Positions 1-9,400 of a stretch of DNA of 64,000 nucleotides are shown here, piece by piece (positions within the stretch are counted from its first letter, which is position 1; every line of letters starts with the position of its first letter). The position numbers and the translations under genes are program-made. Source of the DNA: Prolixibacteraceae bacterium (GTDB lineage Bacteria > Bacteroidota > Bacteroidia > Bacteroidales > Prolixibacteraceae); assembly GCA_025210775.1 (NCBI GenBank), contig JAOARB010000011.1, positions 62,001-126,000 on the forward strand, written 5' to 3'. The notes under the pieces are model-generated. The model made no database searches and was not told the DNA's origin. It saw only the letters and a program-made list of their open reading frames with translations.

Positions 1-304
1 CGGCTGTTTCATTTGTAGTACCATAATGGAATTAGTATTAGGTTAGATATAGTTGGAACTTTTGATTTTTTAATCAATTGGCTCTCCAACAGAAGGTTTA
101 CAAGAACCTTATTTGAGTTAAATTTGGTTGAAGCCCTTAGTTTTACTGAGGGCTTTTTTGTATCGTCTATCATATGATCATTAAAAGTGCATCTCGATGG
201 TTTTTACTATCTTGTAGAATTCATGTGAGTTCTGTTGGAAAGAAGACATCTTTTTTTGAGAACAAGCCTTTTTCATTAAACAAATAATACAAAAAAATTG
301 CCTT
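1..304. other. Intergenic region at window edge
   Basis: No coding region is seen here. It holds a terminator at 132-159 and two weaker hairpins just before it: arms of 6 nt at 93-98 and 105-110, and a TTGAT/ATCAA pair near 62-77. These probably belong to the 3' end of a gene to the left of the window. Confidence 0.5.
132..159 (+). terminator. Rho-independent terminator of an off-window gene
   Basis: Arms AGCCCTTAG (132-140) and CTGAGGGCT (146-154) pair over 9 positions with one G-U pair and a 5-nt loop, followed by a run of T. It reads on the plus strand, so it ends a transcript entering from the left. Confidence 0.75.
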
Positions 305-841
305 ATGATGATGAGAGAGTTACGGTTGTCTAATTTAGAAAATTATGGCTATTGGTTGTTACCAATTCATAGTTATCACCTGTTAAATGGTCCTTATTTT
401 AAAAAGAGGAATAAAGCAGAGGTAGATGAATATGTATCTACCCTCCGAAAGCGTTTGTTGAAGGGGGAGATGATGGAAGATAGAAGGTGTATATGTAATG
501 AAAAGGATGAAGTAATTGGGGAAGTTAGCTGGTATTGGAAATCAGAAGAGACACAATGGATGGAGATCGGTATTGTGTTGTTTGATGAAAAATATTGGGG
601 TAAAGGCATTGGCTTCGAAGCTCTTAAATGGTGGATAGATCATCTGTTTGAAAAATATGATTTCCTTGTTCGTATAGGATTGACTACTTGGTCTGGAAAT
701 AATGGTATGATGAGATTGTCTGAGAAATTGGGAATGCAAAAAGAAGCCCAGTATCGAAAGGCTCGAATTGTTAATGGAGAGTATTATGATTCGATAAGCT
801 ATGGAATATTAAAAGAGGAGTGGCAAACATTAGATCTATAG
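305..841 (+). CDS. GNAT family N-acetyltransferase
   Basis: A 178-aa protein that matches the RimJ/RimL-type GNAT acetyltransferases, which move an acetyl group from acetyl-CoA to an amine on a protein or small molecule. Support comes from the acetyl-CoA loop (KYWGKGIGFEALKWWIDHL, near residues 97-115), which carries the G-x-G-x-G/A pattern, and from the following N-x(5)-SEKLGM segment typical of the C-terminal half of the fold. The start is the first of three ATG codons in tandem. The protein is cytoplasmic with no signal peptide. The substrate cannot be told from sequence. The gene stands alone and no operon partner is close. Confidence 0.85.
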   Translation: MMMRELRLSNLENYGYWLLPIHSYHLLNGPYFKKRNKAEVDEYVSTLRKRLLKGEMMEDRRCICNEKDEVIGEVSWYWKSEETQWMEIGIVLFDEKYWGKGIGFEALKWWIDHLFEKYDFLVRIGLTTWSGNNGMMRLSEKLGMQKEAQYRKARIVNGEYYDSISYGILKEEWQTLDL

Positions 842-980
842 TGATAAAGAGAAAAGGTTGAAGTTAGGTCCAAAATGTCGGAAAGAGGGATGAACTATTT
901 TGTAGCATGGTTGTATTTGAAATATATGCGGTCGCTATTTTTTGAATGTACGGCTGTTTTTAACCTAAAACTTAGAAGAA

Positions 981-1556
981 ATGAAAAGGGTACGTTTAGA
1001 ATTGGATTATATCGAAATTCAACGACGAAGAAAACGTTGGAACTTGTATTTTATTATTGCTACAGAAGATCCTTTAAATCCGAATAAGACGGTGATGACT
1101 ATTGCGCCTTCTCACACTATTCGCCTGCATCCATCAGATGATAATCGTATTGATTTTGAACCGAAAGGGAGTGATGACAATCTTAATGGAATGTCTATAT
1201 TGGAGTGTGAAATGCCTCAAGATTTTTCTATTAAAGCACGTTTGTGGGTGATCCAATGTCGAGATAAAGCACGTGATTTAGGCGAAGTACTAAAAAGCAT
1301 AAGTGGATCGGCTAAAGTAGACTCAACTGTAACTTCTCTTTTAGGAGGGGCATTGCCATGGTTTACTGTTGCCAAATCAATCGTAGCTATTGGTGGTGTG
1401 GTTGGTGAATTCTTTAAGCATTCAAAAGATGCGAAGAAAGGTTTTGTGAGTATGGATCAAAGTTTCTCTAAAGATGAGCAGGAAGATGGAGAATTCGATC
1501 GTTACAATCGATTGGTTGGTTTTGGTGAAGTGGGATGGACTTGGGTAGTAGAATAA
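981..1556 (+). CDS. Hypothetical protein, 191 aa
   Basis: I do not recognise this family. The N-terminal half (residues 1-95) is polar and probably beta-rich. A glycine-rich, moderately hydrophobic stretch around residues 110-135 (SLLGGALPWFTVAKSIVAIG) could be an amphipathic or membrane-contacting helix. The tail ends in an aromatic GWTWVVE. No signal peptide is seen. The gene converges on the sulfatase at 1636, with a strong shared terminator between them. A 70-codon frame overlapping its 5' end (875-1087) is taken to be spurious because this frame is longer and has more protein-like composition. Confidence 0.6.
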   Translation: MKRVRLELDYIEIQRRRKRWNLYFIIATEDPLNPNKTVMTIAPSHTIRLHPSDDNRIDFEPKGSDDNLNGMSILECEMPQDFSIKARLWVIQCRDKARDLGEVLKSISGSAKVDSTVTSLLGGALPWFTVAKSIVAIGGVVGEFFKHSKDAKKGFVSMDQSFSKDEQEDGEFDRYNRLVGFGEVGWTWVVE

Positions 1557-1590
1557 TAACCACTATACTTTGATTTTCGTATTATTAAAT

Positions 1591-1629
1591 AAAAAAGTAG
1601 GAGAAAGAATTAACTTCTCCTACTTTTTT
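1591..1629. terminator. Bidirectional terminator
   Basis: A perfect 15-bp inverted repeat (1591-1605 and 1615-1629) with a 9-nt loop. A-rich and T-rich outer ends give U-runs on both strands. It lies between the convergent 191-aa gene and the arylsulfatase. Confidence 0.9.
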
Positions 1630-1635
1630 ATTTAA

Positions 1636-3999
1636 TTATGGAAATCGAATGATGACTTTGTCTAACTCACCTGTAAAATTAAAAGGAGTTCCTTCATAAG
1701 CTGGATCAACTTGTGTTCCGAGGTCACAACCTACATCAAAAGTCTCTGCGAGAGAGTACGTTGAGATATGTGTAGTTGGAAAATAACGTTCATCTTGTTT
1801 TTTACCATTAACATATAGTGCCCCTGTTCCTGGCCATGGTTTAATCTCTCCTGGTTTCAATTTAGATTTATCTAATGTAAATGAGAATTTAAGCTCTGTT
1901 TTACCTTTAGGAAGACGTTTGGATACCAAATGATGGTGAACCCCATCAAGGAAGTTATAGTCGTAATGAAGTTTTCTATTCTTGATATACATTGTGTAAC
2001 CTCCAGTCATACCACCACATGCAACGATAACGCCTTGCTCATCGCCTTTAAGATTGATGGTCGTTTCAATTGTATGTGTAGCTCCTTTCACTGGTGCAGA
2101 AGCTTTCTCTGCAATACGAATGGCTCCTGGTGCATAGTATACAAACTCTTTTTTGTCACCAAAAAGAATTTTATTGATTCTTGCATTTCTTCCAACCATA
2201 TCATCAAAAAGAGGATATACATTATTTTTCCATGCTTCTTCATCAAAGATTTTTTTCAATTCTTCTAATTTCTCAGGATATTTATCGGCAAGGTTGGTGC
2301 TTTCAGAGAAGTCTTCAGCAACATGATATAGTTCCCATACATCTTTCTCGAAATCACCTCTTAGATTGGTATTCCAAGGCATTCTATTGGCATGGAGTGT
2401 TACGGCTTTCCATCCATCTACCCATATGGCACGATTACCAAACATTTCGTAGTACTGACGTTTTTTAGCATTAGGAGCTTTGGCATTATCAAAAGAGTAG
2501 TTCATAGGAACACCCGTGAGATCCATCTGTTTTACTCCGTGATACTCTTCTGGCTTTTCAATCTTGGCTGCTTCAAGGATAGTTGGTGCAATATCACTAA
2601 TGTGATGATATTGGTTTCTTACTTCTCCTTTGGCTTTGATTCCATTAGGCCAATGTATAACAAGTGCATCATGTTGTCCACCTCTATGAGAGCTTTGTTT
2701 GAAATAAGGGAAAGGAGTGTTCCCTGCCATAGCCCATCCTGCATGATAGTGAGGGTAGGTGTCCCATTGTCCCCATCTAGGTAGATGTTTTAGGTTTGCT
2801 TCTAGTGGTGTAGCAAGACCATTTAATACATAGGTCTCGTTAAAAGTACCTGCAAGACCACCTTCTCCACTGGCTCCATTGTCGGCAGTAACAAAGATGA
2901 GTGTATTGTCGTATTCCCCAATACGTTTAAGGGTTTCAACGATACGTCCTATTTGGAAATCGACATGTTCCATTTGTGCAGCAAATACTTCCATTTGTCG
3001 TGCATAAAGCTTTTTCTCTTTAGCAGATAAGCTGTTCCAAGCAGGTATTTCAGGAATGCGTGCAGACAATTTAGTGTTTTGAGGAATGATACCTAACTCT
3101 TTTTGTCTTTTAATGATTTGCTCTCTTGCTTTATCCCATCCCATGTCAAATTTGCCTTTGTATTTATTTAAATATGAATCTGGTGCATGGTGTGGAGAGT
3201 GCATCGAACCTGAAGCCCAAAGCATCATAAATGGAAGCTCCTTCTCTAATGACTTATGCCCTGTGATATACTGTATGGCTCTATCTGCAAGATCTTTATC
3301 TAGATGTTCTGATTTACGGTAAGGTTCAGGATGGTGGTCGTTCCACATTACTGGTATAAATTGATGAACATCGGCTGCCATAAAACAGTATGCATGTGCA
3401 AATCCTTCATTGCTAGGCCAACAGTTAAATGGACCTGTTTGTGACACCTCGTATAAAGGAGTATGGTCCCATTTACCTAAGGCATAGTTGATATAGCCTT
3501 CTTTTTCAAGATAATTGGCTACAGATTTAGCCGATGGTGGAACAATAGCGTTGTATCCAGGAAATCCCATTGCTGTTAGAGCGTGACTACCTAATCCAAT
3601 TTTGTGAGGATTACGACCTGCCATTAATGTGGCCCTTGAAGGCGAACATAGAGAAGTGGTATGGAAATTATTATAACGTAGTCCTTCATCTGCTAACTTG
3701 TCGATGTTGGGTGTGTGAATAAGACCTCCAAAAGAGGAGTATTGTGCAAAACCAACATCATCTAATAGAAATATAATTACGTTTGGAGCTCCTTTGGGTG
3801 GTCTTTTCTTTTCTGGCCACCACTCTTCGGACTCTTGGTATGTTCTACCAATTTTCCCTTTAAATTCTTGTCCGTATTTCTCCATATCATTTGCCGTCTT
3901 TGTTCTTTCACCTTTAGACGTTTGAGGTGCTTTCTGACATGCAATGAATCCTAAGAGAATTAAGGCGATAAGAGAAAGATTAAGGAATTTCTTTTTCAT
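1636..3999 (-). CDS. Lipoprotein arylsulfatase (type I, S1 family)
   Basis: A 787-aa formylglycine-dependent sulfatase that hydrolyses sulfate esters. The N-terminus is a lipoprotein signal with the lipobox Cys at residue 21 (LLGFIAC), so it should sit in the periplasm or on the cell surface. The metal-binding LLDDVG is near residue 80, and the CSPSR signature has its Cys at residue 118, the residue matured to formylglycine. GKWDH replaces the common GKWHL, which is usual in the long arylsulfatase subfamily of about 780 aa. A beta-sandwich-like C-terminal region (residues about 610-787) follows the catalytic core. The gene stands apart from the sulfatases at 28-31 kb, and its substrate is unknown. 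Confidence 0.9.
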   Translation of the reverse strand: MKKKFLNLSLIALILLGFIACQKAPQTSKGERTKTANDMEKYGQEFKGKIGRTYQESEEWWPEKKRPPKGAPNVIIFLLDDVGFAQYSSFGGLIHTPNIDKLADEGLRYNNFHTTSLCSPSRATLMAGRNPHKIGLGSHALTAMGFPGYNAIVPPSAKSVANYLEKEGYINYALGKWDHTPLYEVSQTGPFNCWPSNEGFAHAYCFMAADVHQFIPVMWNDHHPEPYRKSEHLDKDLADRAIQYITGHKSLEKELPFMMLWASGSMHSPHHAPDSYLNKYKGKFDMGWDKAREQIIKRQKELGIIPQNTKLSARIPEIPAWNSLSAKEKKLYARQMEVFAAQMEHVDFQIGRIVETLKRIGEYDNTLIFVTADNGASGEGGLAGTFNETYVLNGLATPLEANLKHLPRWGQWDTYPHYHAGWAMAGNTPFPYFKQSSHRGGQHDALVIHWPNGIKAKGEVRNQYHHISDIAPTILEAAKIEKPEEYHGVKQMDLTGVPMNYSFDNAKAPNAKKRQYYEMFGNRAIWVDGWKAVTLHANRMPWNTNLRGDFEKDVWELYHVAEDFSESTNLADKYPEKLEELKKIFDEEAWKNNVYPLFDDMVGRNARINKILFGDKKEFVYYAPGAIRIAEKASAPVKGATHTIETTINLKGDEQGVIVACGGMTGGYTMYIKNRKLHYDYNFLDGVHHHLVSKRLPKGKTELKFSFTLDKSKLKPGEIKPWPGTGALYVNGKKQDERYFPTTHISTYSLAETFDVGCDLGTQVDPAYEGTPFNFTGELDKVIIRFP

Positions 4000-4464
4000 G
4001 TTGAAATGTTTTGGTTTGTAAATAGGATATAAATAAAAAAGTAAGTTGTTGGTGAGGTACTTATCTTCTTTTAAGATGAGAGGATTAAGGGGATGGACGT
4101 GCTTGATAAGGATGGATATTTCTGTTATATGGTTCTATATCTCTTGTTAATCTTAGCATTCCTATTTTGCTTAAGATAGCTTTAAAATGATCATATCTAT
4201 TATGGATCAATTCGGTTATTCTTATAGAACGGGAAATATATTTCATATCTAAAACCAGTAATGGAATATTGTCATATGCTTAAGTAAACAAAACGAGATA
4301 TGATAAGGTTTAGAAGTGTTGTGATTTAAGATGTTAAGGGTGATGTTTGTTTAGATTCTCCATTGGAAGTAAAAAATTTTTTTTGTGTGTTTCCAATCCT
4401 CTTGGTTTTATTGTTCCATGTTTTTAAACAGCATCTTATTCGATGATTAGCGTTGGAGTTATAG
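4000..4464. other. Intergenic region upstream of arylsulfatase
   Basis: About 465 bp with no convincing gene. It must hold the arylsulfatase promoter (minus strand), but I cannot pick a -7/-33 pair with confidence. Confidence 0.4.
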
Positions 4465-4511
4465 AAATAAAAAGCCCCATAAGTTTAGATTTCTTATGGG
4501 GCTTTTTATTT
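4465..4511. terminator. Terminator of the TPR gene
   Basis: Arms 4465-4483 and 4493-4511 are perfect complements over 19 nt around a 9-nt loop, with a GC core (GCCCCATAAG) and A/T outer ends that give U-runs in both directions. It lies just downstream of the minus-strand TPR gene. Confidence 0.9.
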
Positions 4512-4527
4512 AAAAAAGAATTTCTTT

Positions 4528-5964
4528 TTAGTGTTTGGTTGCAATTAAATGTTTGATATTATGATTTTGCATCACTTCTTTAACTTGTTCTAATTTTTCC
4601 ATTTCTGGGAACAGCTCAAAGAAGAGGTTGTCTATAGCATTACGATCGATAGAAATAGCTCTTTCAAGATACTTATAACCATAGTTGTATTGGCTGTCGA
4701 TAAAAGCGTATCCAGCTAAAGCATAACACAGCTCAGCATCATTTTGGATAAATGCAGAAGAACGTTTTAGTGTATCTACAGCCATCGCTGTTTGGTCGTA
4801 ATGATGATAGAATGCAGCCATCTCTGCCCACACTTCTGGTTCCTTAGGAGTAAGAAAAATTGCTTTCTCGAAAGCATATTCTCCCTCTTCATAATGATTA
4901 AGCATCAATGCTACTTTTCCAATAGATATCCAATAGTCGGAGATATCAGGATTAATCTTAACTGTCTGTTTTAGAAATGTCATACACTGGTCGTACTCTT
5001 CTGTTAAGAGTAGAATTAGAGCACCGCCGTACCAAGCACTGTCATTTTCGGCGTTGATCTTGATGGCTTCTTTGTAGGTATGAATTGCAGATTCGTAGTC
5101 TCTCTTGTTAAAGAAACAATCAGCAAGGTAGCAATAAGCTTCGTCTGATTCAGGATCTAGCTCTAAATACGCTTTATAAGCTTCTATGGCATCATCATAG
5201 TTTAATTGATTGGCCAAGATATTGGCCTTATTAAAAAGAGCAGAGGTGTGTTTTTCGTTAATTGCAAGAGCATAGTCATAAGCTTCCAAAGCTTCATCTG
5301 CTTTTTCTAAATGGTTTAACGCAATACCTAAATTAAACCAGACAGAAGTATTGTAAGGATCGATTTCAAGATAATGCTTGTAAGCCCATACCGCTTTTTT
5401 GTAATTCTCGATCTTATCGTAACAATAAGCAAGATCGTAAATAGCATTGATATTCTGGTTATTCTTGCGTATTGCACCTCTAAAAAAGGTGATGGCACTT
5501 TCATAATCAAATACCTGTTCATAAGCATAGCCAATATTGAATAGAATTTCATCAATATGTTCACTTTCACACGTTAATGCTTGATCAAAATAGGATTTTG
5601 CTTTAGAAGTGTTGTTGTTGTTAAGATACCCTGTTCCTATAAGATAATATAGTTCGGCATTTGTTGGTTCAAACATTAAACAGTGTTGCGCCAGTTCTAT
5701 TGCTTCGTTAATTCTGCCAAGGTTAAAAATAATCTGTGATTTTTTTATCCAAAGAGATACTGAACTTTCATGTTGTTTTATGGCATATTCATTAATACGA
5801 AGAGCATTTGAGAGTTGATCTTTTTGAATAAAGAAGTCTATATATCCTTCATATTGATCCACGTCAAAGTAGATCGATTCTCCTTGATTGAGATGTCGGA
5901 TCAATTCTTTGGCTTCTTGTTCTGAAGCACCTGGTTGATTGTCATAGTTGGTTTCTTGTTCCAT
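4528..5964 (-). CDS. Tetratricopeptide repeat protein
   Basis: A 478-aa protein made almost wholly of TPR units, about 12 in tandem. Each 34-residue unit shows the usual small and aromatic positions, for example AWYGGALILLL, AYCYLADCFF and VWFNLGIALNH. TPR proteins act as protein-protein scaffolds. There is no signal peptide or membrane segment, so it should be cytoplasmic. The N-terminus is acidic and Gln/Glu-rich. A role in regulation or complex assembly is likely for the fold, but the partner cannot be named. It is preceded by the DUF4301 gene on the same strand after 204 bp, so it is probably a separate transcript. Confidence 0.85.
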   Translation of the reverse strand: MEQETNYDNQPGASEQEAKELIRHLNQGESIYFDVDQYEGYIDFFIQKDQLSNALRINEYAIKQHESSVSLWIKKSQIIFNLGRINEAIELAQHCLMFEPTNAELYYLIGTGYLNNNNTSKAKSYFDQALTCESEHIDEILFNIGYAYEQVFDYESAITFFRGAIRKNNQNINAIYDLAYCYDKIENYKKAVWAYKHYLEIDPYNTSVWFNLGIALNHLEKADEALEAYDYALAINEKHTSALFNKANILANQLNYDDAIEAYKAYLELDPESDEAYCYLADCFFNKRDYESAIHTYKEAIKINAENDSAWYGGALILLLTEEYDQCMTFLKQTVKINPDISDYWISIGKVALMLNHYEEGEYAFEKAIFLTPKEPEVWAEMAAFYHHYDQTAMAVDTLKRSSAFIQNDAELCYALAGYAFIDSQYNYGYKYLERAISIDRNAIDNLFFELFPEMEKLEQVKEVMQNHNIKHLIATKH

Positions 5965-6168
5965 GCTCTATCATTTTTACACATGCAAACCATAAAAATA
6001 GACACTCCTTTTGTTTTTGGTATGTTACAGAAATATTACATTGAATAGTTCAATGAACCAATTACAAAGAAGGAATGTCTACATTACAGTTAAATGTTAA
6101 AAAAATCCCCTTTTATGTGTTCAAATATAGGCAGAACGTTTTGTTTTCCAATAAAAAAAGAAAAAAAA

Positions 6169-7710
6169 CTACAATTGATGTTCTACTCTTAAAAGGTCGT
6201 TTACTTCTTTTACTGGAGAGAATGAATTTAAGGGAACTTCTACAAAAATAGTGTTCCAATTGGCCATTGCACCATTCCATAATCCAGGTAGTTCAAGTGC
6301 CTTTAAAGGTTTTCCATTTTTCGACTTTTCAGAGATAAACCCAGTATTTGGATCGATGAATTGTTTTAAATCGAATGATTCTCCTTTAAAATCTTTGGTG
6401 TAGCATACCAAGTCTACAGGGTTGAAATGTGTAGATTTGTTAACATATGATTGCTGTTCTGAATTGTTATGATCAATCTGACTGCTCTCAACTATTTGTA
6501 ACGAGCAAATATTTTTATTGTTCATAGCCCAAAAAGGTCCTCCTCCTGGTTCTCCTTCATTTTTTACCATACCACACACCCTAATTGGGCGGTTAAGTAT
6601 TTGTAGAAGTGCTTGACATTTTTCTTCAAAACTGAAGGTTAAATACGAAGAAGACATTAAAACTGACAAGTTATTCTTTACATATTCTTCAAGTTCGGTA
6701 AGTTGGTCTTGTGAGATTTGTTGATTTTGAATTTTGTCAATCCAACTAAAGATGGTGTCTTTTTCTTTTAGAAGAACACCTGCAATCACCTGTTTATAGA
6801 AAATGGTATCTTGAGCTTTCGTTCCTAACGTTACATTGTCAATATTTTTTATAAAGATAACTTCAGCTTCTAGGTCGTTAAGGTTTTCAATCAAAGCACC
6901 ATGACCTCCTGGGCGGAAAAGATAATTACCATCTTCATTAATAAATGGAGTATTATCTGGATTTACAGCAATGGTATCCGTAGATTTCTTTTGTGTGGAA
7001 AATGTAATTTGGAATGAAACGCCATATTTAGTCTCGAAATATTTCACGCTTTTGGCTGCCAATTGTTTAAACAACTGAAGGTGTTCTGGACTAACCGTAA
7101 AGTGAAGATGGCACTCTTGCTTGTCGTTTTGAGCATATTTTACTGCTTCATAAAGGTGTTCTTCTAAAGGTGTTCTTACACAGTCATTGTATTTATGAAA
7201 TGCAAGCAATCCTTTAGGTAGGTGTCCATAATTTAAACCTTCTTCTGTTAAAAGTGTATTCAGAATATTTAATGCTTCCTTATTTGTAATGGTCTCAGTG
7301 ACAACTTTTGTTATCTCTGGAGCTATGGTGGTTAGATCTTTATAGAAAGCAAAATGTTTCAGATGGCGAACAAAATTACGAGTTTTCGAGTCTGCTTTGT
7401 AATCGAATTTAGCATCTTCAAATTCAGCCTGCTCTAGTTGGCTTTTTAATTCAAAAAGATGTTTAAACATACGTGTTGCAGCACCTGAAGCGGGGACAAA
7501 TTTAAGTATCTCTGTTCCATTAGCGATAGCTTGTTTTAAATAGTTGATATGCTCTCTTTCCTCTTCTTTGTTATATTTACGAATGCCTTCACCAATCGTC
7601 GCACTATTGATTAGTTGTATTGAAGGAAATCCATTCTCAAATTGTTGAAGTTGTGTTTTTATTTTTTCAGAAGAGATATCTGTTTTGTTAGTAAGTTCGT
7701 TTGTCATCAT
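6169..7710 (-). CDS. DUF4301 family protein
   Basis: A 513-aa protein matching the Bacteroidota DUF4301 family. The N-terminal half has the family signature KFVPASGAATRMFKHLF (near residue 70), which resembles the nucleotide-binding loop of sugar nucleotidyltransferases. Later come RPGGHGALIENLN (near residue 268) and GEPGGGPFW (near residue 385), also like UDP-sugar pyrophosphorylases. I infer a nucleotidyltransferase-like fold, but the reaction is not known to me. Two adjacent ATG codons could both start it, and the outer one is used here. It is cytoplasmic with no partner gene. Confidence 0.8.
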   Translation of the reverse strand: MMTNELTNKTDISSEKIKTQLQQFENGFPSIQLINSATIGEGIRKYNKEEEREHINYLKQAIANGTEILKFVPASGAATRMFKHLFELKSQLEQAEFEDAKFDYKADSKTRNFVRHLKHFAFYKDLTTIAPEITKVVTETITNKEALNILNTLLTEEGLNYGHLPKGLLAFHKYNDCVRTPLEEHLYEAVKYAQNDKQECHLHFTVSPEHLQLFKQLAAKSVKYFETKYGVSFQITFSTQKKSTDTIAVNPDNTPFINEDGNYLFRPGGHGALIENLNDLEAEVIFIKNIDNVTLGTKAQDTIFYKQVIAGVLLKEKDTIFSWIDKIQNQQISQDQLTELEEYVKNNLSVLMSSSYLTFSFEEKCQALLQILNRPIRVCGMVKNEGEPGGGPFWAMNNKNICSLQIVESSQIDHNNSEQQSYVNKSTHFNPVDLVCYTKDFKGESFDLKQFIDPNTGFISEKSKNGKPLKALELPGLWNGAMANWNTIFVEVPLNSFSPVKEVNDLLRVEHQL

Positions 7711-7832
7711 TGTTCATAGAATTTGTTCGAGTATGAAATTAGAAAAAAAGGCAATGAAGACCAACGATTACATGATAAATATTATGTGAAAATATGATTT
7801 TTGACCATGCTTTTAAACACAAATTGGTTTCT

Positions 7833-7840
7833 TATCTTTG
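7833..7840 (+). promoter_or_regulatory. Possible Bacteroidota -7 box
   Basis: TATCTTTG fits the TAnnTTTG consensus and lies 27 bp before the chosen start of the radical SAM gene. No clear TTTG element sits at the right distance upstream, so this is a partial match. Confidence 0.4.
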
Positions 7841-7867
7841 TAACCAAATATAAAGGAATTGAAATCA

Positions 7868-8812
7868 ATGGATAATACATATAGCTGGGGACACGAAAAA
7901 AGGTATAATGATTTTTCGACCCATTTCAAACGTCTTTTTGATCGAAGGGTACAAAAAGTCTCTATTGATGCTGGTTTTACTTGCCCCAATAGAGATGGGA
8001 GTAAAGCCAGAGGAGGATGTACTTATTGTAACAATACAACATTTACCCCTTCTTATACCAATCTAAAAGTTTCTGTGACGACACAGATAGATCAAGGAGT
8101 GGCTTTTTTCAAAAAGAAATATAAGGCAATATCTTTTTTAGCTTATTTTCAGGCCTATTCAAATACTTATGCTCCTTTAGATATCTTAAAGAAGTTATAT
8201 GAAGAGGCATTGGCTCATCCTGATGTGATAGGACTCGTGATTGCAACACGTCCAGACTGTTTAACGGATGAGGTGTTAGATTATTTAGAGTCATTGTCAA
8301 AAGATTATTATATCATGGTAGAACTAGGGGTCGAGTCGACAAATGACAAGACACTAGAGTTTATCAATAGAGGACATACGCATGAAGAAAGTGTTCGTGC
8401 CATTACGGAGCTACACCATAGAGGTATTCATAACTGTATCCATACCATATTGGGACTTCCTGGAGAAGGTAAAGAGCTTATCCTAGAGCAGGCGCGTGTC
8501 GTTTCTGAGTTGCCTATTGAGAATTTGAAATTACACCAATTACAGATTCATAAAGGAACCAAGATGTATCGTCAATATCGAGATAATCCAGAGACTTTCT
8601 CTCTGTATAGTGCGGAAGAGTATATGGATTTAGTGGTTGCTTATCTAGAATTGCTTGATCCACGTATTATTGTAGAGCGTTTTATTAGTACTGCTCCACC
8701 AGAATTGTTGGTCGCACCAAAATGGGGACTAAAGAACTTTGAGTTTGTTGCCAAACTAGAGAAGAAATTAGAACAACTTGATACTTATCAAGGACGTCTG
8801 TTTAAAAAATAA
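7868..8812 (+). CDS. TIGR01212-type radical SAM protein (YhcC family)
   Basis: A 314-aa radical SAM enzyme of the YhcC/TIGR01212 group. The iron-sulfur ligands lie in the N-terminal CPNRDGSKARGGCTYCN segment, with the Cys spacing of this family. The fold continues with LGVES (near residue 155), HTILGLPGEG and the conserved LKLHQLQI. Family members occur next to tRNA or redox genes, but the substrate is not settled. Reading could begin at TTG 7859, but AAAGGA at 7852-7857 is well spaced only for ATG 7868, and the family usually begins close to this point, so that start is preferred. Confidence 0.88.
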   Translation: MDNTYSWGHEKRYNDFSTHFKRLFDRRVQKVSIDAGFTCPNRDGSKARGGCTYCNNTTFTPSYTNLKVSVTTQIDQGVAFFKKKYKAISFLAYFQAYSNTYAPLDILKKLYEEALAHPDVIGLVIATRPDCLTDEVLDYLESLSKDYYIMVELGVESTNDKTLEFINRGHTHEESVRAITELHHRGIHNCIHTILGLPGEGKELILEQARVVSELPIENLKLHQLQIHKGTKMYRQYRDNPETFSLYSAEEYMDLVVAYLELLDPRIIVERFISTAPPELLVAPKWGLKNFEFVAKLEKKLEQLDTYQGRLFKK

Positions 8813-8832
8813 CATCGTTAGAAATTTATATC

Positions 8833-8869
8833 AAAAGGAGGGGACACATTATTGTTTTTCCCTCCTTTT
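8833..8869 (+). terminator. Terminator of the radical SAM gene
   Basis: Arms AAAAGGAGGG (8833-8842) and CCCTCCTTTT (8860-8869) with a 17-nt loop, followed by further T residues. Confidence 0.85.
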
Positions 8870-8889
8870 TTTGTGCTTTGGAGTCTTTC

Positions 8890-9252
8890 TTAGATTTTAT
8901 TTTTAAGATAAAGGTACACGGAAACAATGACGCAAAAAGGCAAGGTGATTGTTGTTGTGAATTGTCCAAATCCATAACTATCATGGTTTAAATAGAGCTC
9001 AACTATACCTGTAAAGATAAAAATAGGGTATAACCATATAAACATGCCTTTAGCTTCATTTTGTATGTTTTTAACCATAAATAATGGAGCTAAGAGTGTT
9101 ATCGATGTGATGATTAAACTACCTAACTCAAAGATTATTGTATTCTCATGAGAAAGTTGATTGGTTGACTGGATTAGTTTAACAACTCCGTAGATGATAA
9201 GTATTGTACTTAAGATCCCACCAATTTTAATTGCAGAAATATTTCCTTTCAT
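8890..9252 (-). CDS. Small integral membrane protein, 120 aa
   Basis: The protein has four hydrophobic segments (about residues 9-26, 40-62, 70-86 and 97-116) joined by short polar loops, so it is very probably a four-helix inner-membrane protein. No motif lets me name a family. The gene diverges from the MarR-GNAT gene at 9401 across a 148-bp gap, so the two may share regulatory DNA. Its 3' end faces the radical SAM gene. Confidence 0.65.
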   Translation of the reverse strand: MKGNISAIKIGGILSTILIIYGVVKLIQSTNQLSHENTIIFELGSLIITSITLLAPLFMVKNIQNEAKGMFIWLYPIFIFTGIVELYLNHDSYGFGQFTTTITLPFCVIVSVYLYLKNKI

Positions 9253-9359
9253 ATCATTGTATTTAGATGTGTTTCAATACTTCACACCATATTGATCTGT
9301 TCGAAATAAGATAAGATGTGAAATTTTTCGTTTGCAATATATAAATAAAATCCTTATGT

Positions 9360-9372
9360 TTGACTTAGTCAA
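9360..9372. promoter_or_regulatory. Candidate MarR-type operator
   Basis: TTGACT-T-AGTCAA is a perfect palindrome with 6-nt arms and a 1-nt centre. It ends 28 bp upstream of the MarR-GNAT start. The position suits autoregulation, and also control of the divergent membrane protein. The binding protein is inferred from position only. Confidence 0.5.
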
Positions 9373-9400
9373 GTATAAAGATGTTTAAAGCAATTGTATT

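Noticed and set aside
875..1087. 70-codon frame overlapping the 191-aa gene
   Set aside because: It overlaps a longer frame with better composition, so it is treated as chance.
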